Positions 24,273 through 30,655 of a stretch of DNA of 30,655 bases are shown here, one piece after another; positions within the stretch are counted from its first letter, which is position 1; each line of letters starts with the position of its first letter. The notes beneath the pieces were generated by a model that had not been told where the DNA came from, did no database searches, and saw nothing but the letters and a program-made list of their open reading frames with translations. The stretch spans positions 1 through 30,655 of the forward strand of contig JARKQG010000062.1 in NCBI GenBank assembly GCA_029974035.1, read 5' to 3'. Made by a program: the position numbers and the translations under genes. This stretch comes from Eubacteriales bacterium. GTDB lineage: Bacteria; Bacillota_A; Clostridia; Christensenellales; Aristaeellaceae.

Positions 24273-25430
24273 TCACACCAGCCTGTCCAGCGTCAGGCCG
24301 TCCTCCGGGATGTACTGCCGCCAGTAGCGGACGCTCTCGCGGATGCCCTCGAGCACGGTGCGGTTTTTGTCCGCGGTTCCGGTAAAAATTTCCAGCGTCA
24401 GGTACAGATCCGGCAGCATGGGCGGCAGGCCCTCGCCGGGCGCGCTGTCGTAATGGGCCTTGATGGCGGAGAGCACCCTTGCCGGTTCCACAATGCCGCG
24501 GGCGTTGTTTTCCGGGGTGAACGCCCAATGGGGGGACGAGGTGGCGGTCGCCTGCTGCAGGTGGATGATGGGCGAATAGCCGCCCAGCGCGGCAAGCCAC
24601 CGGTAGGGATCGCCATCCTCGTAGGGCGCGAACATGTGGGGGTACTCGTCCATGATGGCGTTGATTTCGGCGAGGGGCAGCGCGTCCGACTGTTCGAACA
24701 GCTTTACGGCCTTCTCCGGGCCGAGCCAAAGCTCCGGCACCGGATCGCCCGCCCTGAAGCGCCTGTGCATTTCGAGGATTTTCTCGTCATCCGGCCGCGT
24801 ATACCGGCGCTGACCGTTCATATGGCCCACGTCCACCGTCAGGTAGAAGGGCGCGCCGCCCCGGCGGTACACCTCGCGAAGCAGCTTTTCCGAGCCCGCC
24901 ACCGTCCAGGGCACCTGGTGGGGGGTATACATCTGCTCCACGCCCAGTACGCCCAGGTTTTCCGCCTTGCCGTACGCGGCCAGCTCCGCCAGGTTTTCGT
25001 ACAGCGTATCCTCAAATTCTCGGTACCGCGCGGGGTCCTGCAGCACGGCGTCGGAGAAGGCATGGCAGAAAAAGCCCAGCCCCGCGCCCACCGCGCCCGC
25101 GGTCCGGGCCATGGGTTTGAGCCATTTGTTGAGGAACCTGTCCCGGACGATTGGGTGGGTGTGGGCCAGGCCCAGCGTGGCGTAGGTGCCGTGGCCGGAG
25201 TACAGATTGGCCACCACGACGCCGTGGGTTTTCATGGCCTTGCGAACCTCGCCGGCCCACCAGGCCAGGTATTCCTCGCCCATGTACATGGGATCACACT
25301 CGTTGTCGGCGCTGGCCTCCACGTAGGTAAGCCCCAGGTCGCGGATCACCCGCGCCCAGTCGGACGGATCCGTAAAGCGCTTGGACGCGAAGCAGTTGTC
25401 GATCGCCAGATAGATCTTCGGGTAGCGCAT
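24273..25430 (-). CDS. Xylose-isomerase-like TIM barrel protein (sugar phosphate isomerase/epimerase family)
   Basis: The 385-residue protein begins RYPKIYLAIDNCFASKRF and continues LGLTYVEASADNECDP, a strand order typical of the AP endonuclease 2/xylose isomerase-like fold. Candidate metal ligands are Glu and His residues in LGVEQMYTP (Glu), LTVDVGHMNG (Asp/His), IIHLQQA (His) and YLTLEIF (Glu). Related enzymes isomerise or epimerise sugars or sugar phosphates; the substrate is not evident. I start at 25430 (MRYPKIY), where AAAGGA lies 9 bp upstream. It has its own promoter, divergent from the decarboxylase gene, and a strong terminator. Confidence 0.78.
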   Translation of the reverse strand: MRYPKIYLAIDNCFASKRFTDPSDWARVIRDLGLTYVEASADNECDPMYMGEEYLAWWAGEVRKAMKTHGVVVANLYSGHGTYATLGLAHTHPIVRDRFLNKWLKPMARTAGAVGAGLGFFCHAFSDAVLQDPARYREFEDTLYENLAELAAYGKAENLGVLGVEQMYTPHQVPWTVAGSEKLLREVYRRGGAPFYLTVDVGHMNGQRRYTRPDDEKILEMHRRFRAGDPVPELWLGPEKAVKLFEQSDALPLAEINAIMDEYPHMFAPYEDGDPYRWLAALGGYSPIIHLQQATATSSPHWAFTPENNARGIVEPARVLSAIKAHYDSAPGEGLPPMLPDLYLTLEIFTGTADKNRTVLEGIRESVRYWRQYIPEDGLTLDRLV

Positions 25431-25476
25431 GCGATTCAATCCTTTCCATTTCACGGTAACGGATATCTCCATCGCC

Positions 25477-25505
25477 ATCATACACGCGGGAGCACATGCT
25501 GTCAA
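25477..25505 (-). promoter_or_regulatory. Promoter of the TIM barrel gene
   Basis: On the minus strand, TTGACA (25505-25500) and TATGAT (25482-25477) are 17 bp apart. Only 11 bp separate its -35 box from that of the divergent promoter at 25517, so one regulator bound between them could affect both. Confidence 0.8.
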
Positions 25506-25516
25506 CCGGAACACGC

Positions 25517-25545
25517 TTGCGCGAAGGGCTGCGCTCTGGTATCAT
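25517..25545 (+). promoter_or_regulatory. Promoter of the decarboxylase gene
   Basis: TTGCGC (25517-25522) and TATCAT (25540-25545) are 17 bp apart, with TG one base before the -10 box (extended -10). The transcript leader would be only about 15 bases, including AAGGAGG at 25552-25558. Confidence 0.65.
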
Positions 25546-25565
25546 GGCGTGAAGGAGGCGAGGGC

Positions 25566-26987
25566 ATGGACGGCGGACTTTTTGAGATGCTGGAAGCCTA
25601 TGCGGCGCGGGGCATCCGCGCGATGCACATGCCCGGCCACAAGCGGCGCGCGGACGCGGCGCGCTATCTGGCCGCGCTGGGCACCGGCCTGGACATCACG
25701 GAGATTGACGGATTCGACAACCTGCACCGCCCGTCGGGCGTGCTGAAGGACGCGATGGCGCGGGCGGCGCGCCTCTGGGGCAGCCGAAGGGCGTTTTTTC
25801 TGGTGGGCGGCGCCACGGTGGGCATCCTGGCCGGCGTCCGCGCGCTGACGCACCCGGGGGACCGGGTGATCGCCGCCCGAAACTGCCACCAGTCGGTGTA
25901 CCACGCGCTGGAGCTTTCGGGGCTTGATGCCGCCTACCTGCTGCCGGACTACGACCCGGCGCTTGACCTGCTCGGCTCCGTGTCCCCGAAGGCCGTGGAG
26001 GACGCGCTTGCCGCCTGCCCGGACGCGAAGCTGGTGGTTCTCACCAGCCCCACCTACGAGGGCGCGGTGTCGGACGTGGCGGCCATCGCTCGCGCCGCCC
26101 ACGCCCGGAGCGTGCCGCTGATGGTGGACGAGGCCCACGGCGCGCACCTGGGGTTTTCCCCCGCCTTCCCCGGCGGCGCGGTGGCGGCGGGGGCGGACTT
26201 CGTGGTCCAGAGCCTGCACAAGACGCTGCCCAGCCTTACCCAGACCGCCATCGCCCACGTGAGCGGCCTGGCGGACGCGGCGCGATTTCAGGCGCAGCTG
26301 GACATCTTTGAAACCTCCAGCCCATCCTATCTGCTGCTGGCGTCCATCGACGGCTGCGTGGGGCTGATCGAGTCCGAGGGCGGGGCGCTCTTTGACCGCT
26401 GGGCCGGGATTCTCGCCGCCTTTGACCGCGCGTCAGAGGGCCTTCGGCGCATCCGCCTGCCAGGGCACGGCGCATTCCAAAGCCCCGCCATGTACGCCTT
26501 CGACCCCGGCAAGATCATCCTCTCCACCCGCGGCACGAACCTGACCGGCCCGCACCTGATGCGCCTTCTGCGGGAGGAATACGGCATCGAGCTGGAGATG
26601 GCGGCCTGCGGCCACGCGCTGGCGATGACGGGGCTGATCGAGCCGGAGGATTCGTTGCCCGCGCTGGCGCGGGCGCTCCACGAGATTGACGGTACCCTGA
26701 CGTCCCCAAAGGCGCCTGATCCGGCGGGCGGCCCCTTCCTGCCGGACGCGGTGCTGCCTGCCTCCGAGGCCCTGCTGCGCGGGTGGGAAGCCCTGCCCCT
26801 TTCGGACGCCGCCGGCCGCGTCAGCGCCCAGTACGCCTGGGCCTACCCGCCGGGCATCCCGCTGATCGCGCCGGGCGAGCGGGTGGACGACCGCTTTCTG
26901 GCCGAGGCGCGGCGCTACGCCCGGGCGGGCATCCCGCTGACCGGCGGGCCCGCCGGGGACATGCTCCGGGTGATCCGCGGCGCATAG
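25566..26987 (+). CDS. Orn/Lys/Arg decarboxylase-family PLP enzyme
   Basis: The 473-residue protein is a fold-type I PLP enzyme of the short Firmicutes arginine/lysine decarboxylase group. It shows HMPGHKRR near the start, FLVGGATVGILAGVRAL, NCHQSVYHALELSG, the aspartate of MVDEAHGAHLGF (188-199) and the PLP lysine in QSLHKTLPSLTQTA (Lys219). The C-terminal part has the usual AQYAWAYPPGIPLIAPGER segment. It probably makes a diamine or agmatine for polyamine synthesis; which amino acid is used cannot be decided here. AAGGAGG lies 7 bp before the ATG. A much longer open frame upstream runs antisense through two other genes and is not used. Confidence 0.87.
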   Translation: MDGGLFEMLEAYAARGIRAMHMPGHKRRADAARYLAALGTGLDITEIDGFDNLHRPSGVLKDAMARAARLWGSRRAFFLVGGATVGILAGVRALTHPGDRVIAARNCHQSVYHALELSGLDAAYLLPDYDPALDLLGSVSPKAVEDALAACPDAKLVVLTSPTYEGAVSDVAAIARAAHARSVPLMVDEAHGAHLGFSPAFPGGAVAAGADFVVQSLHKTLPSLTQTAIAHVSGLADAARFQAQLDIFETSSPSYLLLASIDGCVGLIESEGGALFDRWAGILAAFDRASEGLRRIRLPGHGAFQSPAMYAFDPGKIILSTRGTNLTGPHLMRLLREEYGIELEMAACGHALAMTGLIEPEDSLPALARALHEIDGTLTSPKAPDPAGGPFLPDAVLPASEALLRGWEALPLSDAAGRVSAQYAWAYPPGIPLIAPGERVDDRFLAEARRYARAGIPLTGGPAGDMLRVIRGA

Positions 26988-26994
26988 GCGCGGG

Positions 26995-27023
26995 TTGACA
27001 GCCCGCCGCCCATGGATTATAAT
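26995..27023 (+). promoter_or_regulatory. Consensus promoter of scfA
   Basis: TTGACA (26995-27000) and TATAAT (27018-27023), both perfect, are 17 bp apart. The -35 box starts 7 bp after the decarboxylase stop, so scfA does not depend on that gene's promoter. GCGGG and CCCGC flank the -35 box as an inverted repeat. Confidence 0.9.
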
Positions 27024-27060
27024 AAATGGAAGTAGCAAACCAGCGAAGGGAATGGAATAT

Positions 27061-27204
27061 ATGAAGCGAATCATCACCCTCGAAACGCGCGATCTGGCCG
27101 AAAGCGCCAAGACCGGCGGCTGCGGCGAATGCCAGACCTCCTGCCAGTCGGCCTGCAAGACTTCCTGCGGCATTGCCAACCAGCAGTGCGAGCAGGAGAA
27201 GTGA
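27061..27204 (+). CDS. scfA: SCIFF (six-cysteine-in-forty-five) ranthipeptide precursor
   Basis: The 47-residue peptide has a leader-like N-terminus (MKRIITLETRDLAESAKTGG) and the core CGECQTSCQSACKTSCGIANQQC with six cysteines, the hallmark spacing of SCIFF peptides conserved in Clostridia. The cognate maturase follows 73 bp downstream. In studied cases cysteine sulfurs are joined to carbons other than the alpha position of Thr or similar residues (thioether ranthipeptide). The ATG at 27061 has GAAGGG upstream; an open frame beginning at 26995 overlaps the promoter. The cellular role of SCIFF is not settled; a signalling role has been proposed for ranthipeptides. Confidence 0.95.
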   Translation: MKRIITLETRDLAESAKTGGCGECQTSCQSACKTSCGIANQQCEQEK

Positions 27205-27224
27205 ACCCCGCCCCGGCAACCCTG

Positions 27225-27259
27225 GCCGCCTGTCGCATGCGCGCAAGGCGGCATTTTTT
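27225..27259 (+). terminator. Terminator-like hairpin between scfA and scfB
   Basis: GCCGCCT (27225-27231) pairs with AGGCGGC (27246-27252) around a 14-base loop, and ATTTTTT follows (27253-27259). It ends 18 bp before the scfB start and would let most transcripts stop after the peptide gene, giving more precursor than enzyme. Confidence 0.75.
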
Positions 27260-27277
27260 ATGACAGAGGAAGGTTCC

Positions 27278-28648
27278 ATGATCCATCAATACAAGCTCAA
27301 CGGCTTCAACATCGTGCTGGACATAAACAGCGGTTCGGTGCATTCCGTCGATCCCCTGGCCTACGACGTGATTTCGCTGTACGGGCAGGCGGCGCCGGCG
27401 GAGGAGATCGTCCGGCGCATGCTGGAAAAGTATGCCGCCGACCAGGAGATCACCGAAACCGAGGTCCGCGAGTGCATCGCGGACGTGGCGCAGCTGGAGA
27501 CCTCCGGCAAGCTGTTTGCGCCCGATCCTTACGAAGGCGTGAAGCTCGCGCCCCGCAAGCGCTTTGTCAAGGCGCTTTGCCTGCACGTGGCCCATGCCTG
27601 CAACCTCAATTGCGAGTACTGCTTTGCCAGCCAGGGGCGCTATCAGGGCCAGCGGGCGCTGATGCCCTACGAGGTGGGTGTGCGCGCCATCGACTATCTG
27701 ATCGAAAACTCCGGCCCCCACAAGACGCTGGACGTGGACTTTTTCGGCGGTGAACCGCTGATGAACTGGAACGTGGTCAAGCGCCTGGTGGCCTATGCCC
27801 GGGGCCGCGAGGCCGAGAGCGGCAAGCGCTTCCGCTTTACGCTGACCTCCAACGGCATGCTGGTGGACGACGACGTGATCGAGTTTTCCAACCGCGAGAT
27901 GTACAACGTGGTGATGAGCCTGGACGGCCGCAAGGCGGTGCACGACCACTTTCGCCGGGATTACGCGGGGGAAGGCAGCTACGAGCGCATCGTGCCGCTG
28001 TTCCAGAAGTTTGCCAGGAGCCGCGGCAAGCGCAGCTACTACATGCGCGGCACCTTCACCCACCACAACACCGATTTTTTGAAGGATATCCTGCACATCG
28101 CCGATCTGGGCTTCACCGAGATCAGCATGGAGCCGGTGGTCACCGCCCCCGGCGACCCCAGCGCGCTGACGGAGGAAGACCTGCCCGTGCTCTTTGAGCA
28201 GTACGAACAGTTGGCGCTGGAGATGCTGAAGCGTCAGCGCGAGGGCCGGGGCTTCACCTTCTACCACTACATGATTGACCTGGCCCACGGCCCCTGCATC
28301 GTCAAGCGGCTCACGGGCTGCGGCTCGGGCACGGAGTACTTCGCCGTCACGCCCCAGGGCGATTTGTATCCCTGCCACCAGTTTGCGTCCGATCCGGCGA
28401 TGAAGGTGGGCAATGTCTGGGACGGCGTGACCAACCAGGACCTGACGGGCGAATTCGCCCGCTGCAACGTGTATTCGCACCCCGAATGCCGGGACTGCTG
28501 GGCGAAGCTGTACTGCTCCGGCGGCTGCGCGGCCAATTCCTTTCACGCCACCGGTTCGATCACCGGCGTGTACGAATACGGATGCAGGTTGTTCAAAAAG
28601 CGCATGGAGTGCGCACTGATGATAAAAGTCGCCCAGGCGCAGGCATAG
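27278..28648 (+). CDS. scfB: SCIFF maturase, radical SAM/SPASM enzyme
   Basis: The 456-residue enzyme forms the thioether links in the SCIFF peptide. An N-terminal precursor-binding region (about 1-90, IHQYKLNGFNIVLDINSG) precedes the radical SAM core with the CNLNCEYC cluster motif (Cys108, Cys112, Cys115) and DVDFFGGEPLMNW. The C-terminal SPASM domain supplies further Cys ligands (GCGSGTEYFAVTPQGDLYPC, then CNVYSHPECRDCWAKLYCSG and a final Cys near YEYGC) for two auxiliary clusters. The start at 27278 is chosen for AGAGGAAGG just upstream; an ATG at 27260 lies in the terminator's T-run. It is transcribed with scfA by read-through. Confidence 0.95.
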   Translation: MIHQYKLNGFNIVLDINSGSVHSVDPLAYDVISLYGQAAPAEEIVRRMLEKYAADQEITETEVRECIADVAQLETSGKLFAPDPYEGVKLAPRKRFVKALCLHVAHACNLNCEYCFASQGRYQGQRALMPYEVGVRAIDYLIENSGPHKTLDVDFFGGEPLMNWNVVKRLVAYARGREAESGKRFRFTLTSNGMLVDDDVIEFSNREMYNVVMSLDGRKAVHDHFRRDYAGEGSYERIVPLFQKFARSRGKRSYYMRGTFTHHNTDFLKDILHIADLGFTEISMEPVVTAPGDPSALTEEDLPVLFEQYEQLALEMLKRQREGRGFTFYHYMIDLAHGPCIVKRLTGCGSGTEYFAVTPQGDLYPCHQFASDPAMKVGNVWDGVTNQDLTGEFARCNVYSHPECRDCWAKLYCSGGCAANSFHATGSITGVYEYGCRLFKKRMECALMIKVAQAQA

Positions 28649-28673
28649 CGTCGGGGCCGGGAGGTGTATGTCC

Positions 28674-29855
28674 ATGAGCGCCTTTGACGCGCTGGCGGAG
28701 GCGGCCTCCGCTCAGGAGATCGTCAACACCCACAGTCACTACCGCCCGCCGGAGGCCCCGCGCACGCTGAACGGGCTGATTGAAAACAGCTACGTGAGCT
28801 GGCTCAAGGTGCCGCCTGGGACGGACGCGGCGGGACGGCGGGACTTTCTCGCTCGCGTCCGGCACAATACCTACTTTGTGTGGCTGGAAAAGGCGCTTCA
28901 GGCGCTGTACGGGTTTTCCGAAGGGCTCACGGCCGAAAAGTGGGACGCGTGGTCGGCCGCCATCGAGCGCGACAGCCTGCCGGACGAGCGCATCCTGCGC
29001 TACGTATGCCGCTACCGCGCCGTCGTGCTGGACGCCTACTGGGACCCCGGCGCGGACCACGGCATGAGCCTGTTTACACCCACCTTCCGGATCAATTCCT
29101 TTCTCTACGGGTACAACCCGGCGGCCGTCGATCACAACGGCAGCAACGCGCTGAAGCTGTACGGCGCTTCCCCGAAAGGGCCGGACGAGTACCTTGACTT
29201 CATGCGGGAAGTCATCCGCCGGAAGAAGGCGGCGGGCTGCGTGGCGCTCAAATGCGCCTCCGCCTACGACCGGGCGCTGAACTTCCAGCCGGCCTCCCGG
29301 GACGGGGCTGCCCGCGCGATGCGGTCGGGCGCCGACGCCACCGACGACGAGATCCGAACGTTTCAGGACTGGGTTTTCTTCCAGCTCTGCCGGATCGCGG
29401 CGGAGGAGGACCTGCCCTTCCAATGCCACACGGGGCTGGGGCAGATCGACCGCACCAACGCCCTCGGGCTGCTGCCGGCCATCCGGCAGAACCCGGAAAC
29501 CCGGTTTGTGCTGTTCCACGGCGGGTACCCGTGGATGGCCGACATCGCGGCGCTGGCGCACAACTTCCCCAACGTGTATGTGGACCTTTGCTGGCTGCCG
29601 CTTCTGTCCACCAGCGCGGCGGAGCGGTTTTTGAACGAAATGCTGGATGTGACCACCGCCGACAAGCTGAGCTGGGGCTGCGACACCTGGACGCCGCAGG
29701 AGAGCTACGGCGCGCTGCTGGCGATGCGCGCGGTGCTCAGCCACACCCTCGCCGCCCGGGTGGAGCGGGGTTTGACGGATCTCGACGGCGCCCTTGACCT
29801 GGTATCGCGCATCCTGAACCTAAACGCCTCGGCGCTTTACAAAATCGGCGGCTGA
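28674..29855 (+). CDS. Metal-dependent amidohydrolase-superfamily protein
   Basis: The 393-residue protein carries the metal-binding pattern of the amidohydrolase superfamily: NTHSHYR (His20 and His22), FQCHTGLGQ, LFHGGYPW and the terminal aspartate in WGCDTWTPQESYG. The overall layout and the WGCDTW element recall the amidohydrolase-2 and uronate isomerase-like groups, so hydrolysis, decarboxylation or isomerisation are all possible. Two ATGs exist at 28668 and 28674. GGGAGG (28659-28664) is 9 bp before the second, which I prefer. It starts 25 bp after scfB and may be co-transcribed. It has no known tie to SCIFF maturation. No terminator is evident before the insertion sequence. Confidence 0.75.
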   Translation: MSAFDALAEAASAQEIVNTHSHYRPPEAPRTLNGLIENSYVSWLKVPPGTDAAGRRDFLARVRHNTYFVWLEKALQALYGFSEGLTAEKWDAWSAAIERDSLPDERILRYVCRYRAVVLDAYWDPGADHGMSLFTPTFRINSFLYGYNPAAVDHNGSNALKLYGASPKGPDEYLDFMREVIRRKKAAGCVALKCASAYDRALNFQPASRDGAARAMRSGADATDDEIRTFQDWVFFQLCRIAAEEDLPFQCHTGLGQIDRTNALGLLPAIRQNPETRFVLFHGGYPWMADIAALAHNFPNVYVDLCWLPLLSTSAAERFLNEMLDVTTADKLSWGCDTWTPQESYGALLAMRAVLSHTLAARVERGLTDLDGALDLVSRILNLNASALYKIGG

Positions 29856-29934
29856 CGATGACCGGCAAAAAAGAGGAGGGGGTTAGGTCCCAATGTCACT
29901 AAGATAAAGCGATAAGAGCAAAGCGAAGGGAAAG

Positions 29935-29966
29935 ATCAGCAATCGTAAGGAAGGTTGCTGATTTTT
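29935..29966 (+). terminator. Hairpin with T-run upstream of the transposase gene
   Basis: ATCAGCAA (29935-29942) and TTGCTGAT (29955-29962) form a perfect 8-bp stem with a 12-base loop, followed by TTTT. This resembles a terminator. Inside an insertion sequence leader it could shield the transposase from transcripts entering from the amidohydrolase gene, or end that transcript. Confidence 0.6.
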
Positions 29967-30057
29967 ATTACAAAAATAGAGAAAAGGGGTTGACAAACGG
30001 CGGAAAAAATGTGGCGAAGCCCTTCGAAGCAGAAATACACGAAGGGAGCGCAACACC

Positions 30058-30655
30058 ATGGACAAATACCCCTACGAGGTGATCGGCAGGTTGGATTCGA
30101 TCCTAAAGGAAACGGACCGTGTGGCATGGCTGTTCTCAAAATCGCCGGAAAGAGATTTTTCCCGGCACAGGAAGCTGCCGTTCCATCGCCTCGCCAAAGC
30201 GCTGATCGGGATGGAAGGGAATTCTTTATCTCATGAAATGCTGAACTGTTTCCATTTCAGCACAGACACGCCGTCCGTACCGGCACTGATTCAGCAACGA
30301 GCGAAATTACTGCCGGAGGCGATGCCGTTCTTATTTTCAGAGGTTGTCAAAGCATTTCCCTGCCGGAAAAATATGGACGGCTACCGACTCATTGCCTGCG
30401 ATGGCAGCGACCTGCGCTATCCAGCCAATCCTTCGGATGCCGATAACTTTTTCCAAGCGGACGAACATGCCCGCGGCTATAATCTCTTGCACTTAAACGC
30501 GCTCTACGATCTATACAGTAAACGGTATGTCGACGCAATCATCCAGCCCCGTAGATGCGCGGACGAAATCGGAGCGTTTGTCACAATGATCGACCGCTTT
30601 CCCGCTGATGAAAAGGTCATTTTTACCGCTGATCGTGGCTATGAAAGCTACAATG
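30058..30655 (+). CDS. IS4-family transposase, N-terminal 199 codons
   Basis: The frame is open from the ATG at 30058 to the end of the window without a stop. Recognisable parts are an N-terminal helical region (KLPFHRLAKALIGMEGNSLS), ALIQQRAKLLPEAMPFLF, the first catalytic Asp in LIACDGSDLRYP, LLHLNALYDLYSKRYVDAII, and the second Asp in VIFTADRGYESYN, as in DDE transposases of the IS4 group. The Glu-containing YREK region is outside the window. AAGGGAG lies about 10 bp upstream. Codon use is less GC-biased than in the neighbours, which fits recent acquisition. Confidence 0.88.
   Translation, partial: MDKYPYEVIGRLDSILKETDRVAWLFSKSPERDFSRHRKLPFHRLAKALIGMEGNSLSHEMLNCFHFSTDTPSVPALIQQRAKLLPEAMPFLFSEVVKAFPCRKNMDGYRLIACDGSDLRYPANPSDADNFFQADEHARGYNLLHLNALYDLYSKRYVDAIIQPRRCADEIGAFVTMIDRFPADEKVIFTADRGYESYN

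Larger units (their letters stand above)
29880..30655 (+). mobile_element. Left part of an IS4-type insertion sequence (truncated by the window end)
   Basis: From about 29880 the sequence becomes more AT-rich than the rest of the window and leads into an IS4-type transposase gene. The exact left end and terminal inverted repeat cannot be fixed because the right end is outside the window; the stretch TTAGGTCCCAATGTCACTAA near 29883 is a candidate. A TTGACA at 29990-29995 lacks a convincing -10 box at the right distance. Confidence 0.65.

Noticed and set aside
24081..26987. A 968-codon open frame on the plus strand
   Set aside because: Only the part from 25566 matches a protein family. The upstream part runs antisense to the TIM barrel gene and crosses its terminator and both promoters; it is open because of high GC.
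26991..27005. Inverted repeat GCGGG/CCCGC around the -35 box of scfA as an operator
   Set aside because: Five-base GC arms are expected by chance in such GC-rich DNA, and no matching repeat occurs at the other promoters except a different one at the aro promoter.
27074..28675. A 533-codon minus-strand frame opposite scfB
   Set aside because: It is a shadow of a well-supported gene, without ribosome site or domains.

Overview
This window is GC-rich, gene-dense bacterial DNA. It most likely comes from a member of the Clostridia (Bacillota). The strongest clue is a SCIFF precursor next to its radical SAM maturase (27061-28648), a pairing typical of Clostridia. Others are the Firmicutes-type promoters with exact 17-bp spacers, strong GGAGG ribosome binding sites, a dlt-like gene set and a type Ibeta DAHP synthase. 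No rRNA, tRNA or CRISPR array is visible, and the species cannot be read from the sequence.

Layout, left to right. (1) 3-179: remnant of a NUDIX hydrolase C-terminus with an in-frame stop. (2) 250-7392, plus strand: one promoter drives a NitT/TauT/SsuABC-type ABC importer (binding protein, permease, ATPase). Packed behind it is a dlt-like cassette: DltD-like SGNH protein, AMP-forming acyl ligase, carrier protein and MBOAT acyltransferase. (3) 7454-8644: a secreted L,D-transpeptidase with its own promoter and terminator. (4) 14672-8656, minus strand: a type IV pilus-like operon made of a transglutaminase-like membrane protein, a GspF/PilC platform protein, four small single-span proteins, a PilT-like ATPase and a BTAD-type regulator ending in a degenerate GGDEF domain. 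(5) 22887-14680, minus strand: a complete shikimate/Phe/Tyr operon, aroF-tyrA-aroB-aroA-aroC-pheA-aroE::aroK-aroQ. It is preceded by a consensus promoter, a 25-codon leader peptide rich in Phe and Tyr, and a strong intrinsic terminator, which together look like transcription attenuation. (6) 24202-22925, minus: membrane diguanylate cyclase. (7) 25505-24273, minus: xylose-isomerase-like TIM barrel protein, divergent from (8) 25517-26987, plus: an Orn/Lys/Arg decarboxylase-family enzyme. (9) 26995-29855, plus: scfA, a terminator-like hairpin, scfB, then a metal-dependent amidohydrolase. (10) about 29880-30655: left part of an IS4-type insertion sequence, cut by the window end.

How the genes fit together. 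The aro operon covers every step from erythrose-4-phosphate plus PEP to chorismate, then to prephenate, phenylpyruvate and hydroxyphenylpyruvate. Its leader would let Phe/Tyr supply set expression. The ABC importer and the dlt-like cassette may form one acyl-transfer pathway: import or activation of a carboxylic acid, loading on a carrier, and transfer across the membrane to an envelope polymer. The pilus-like operon, its GGDEF-derived regulator and the nearby diguanylate cyclase suggest surface behaviour linked to nucleotide signalling; that link is inference.
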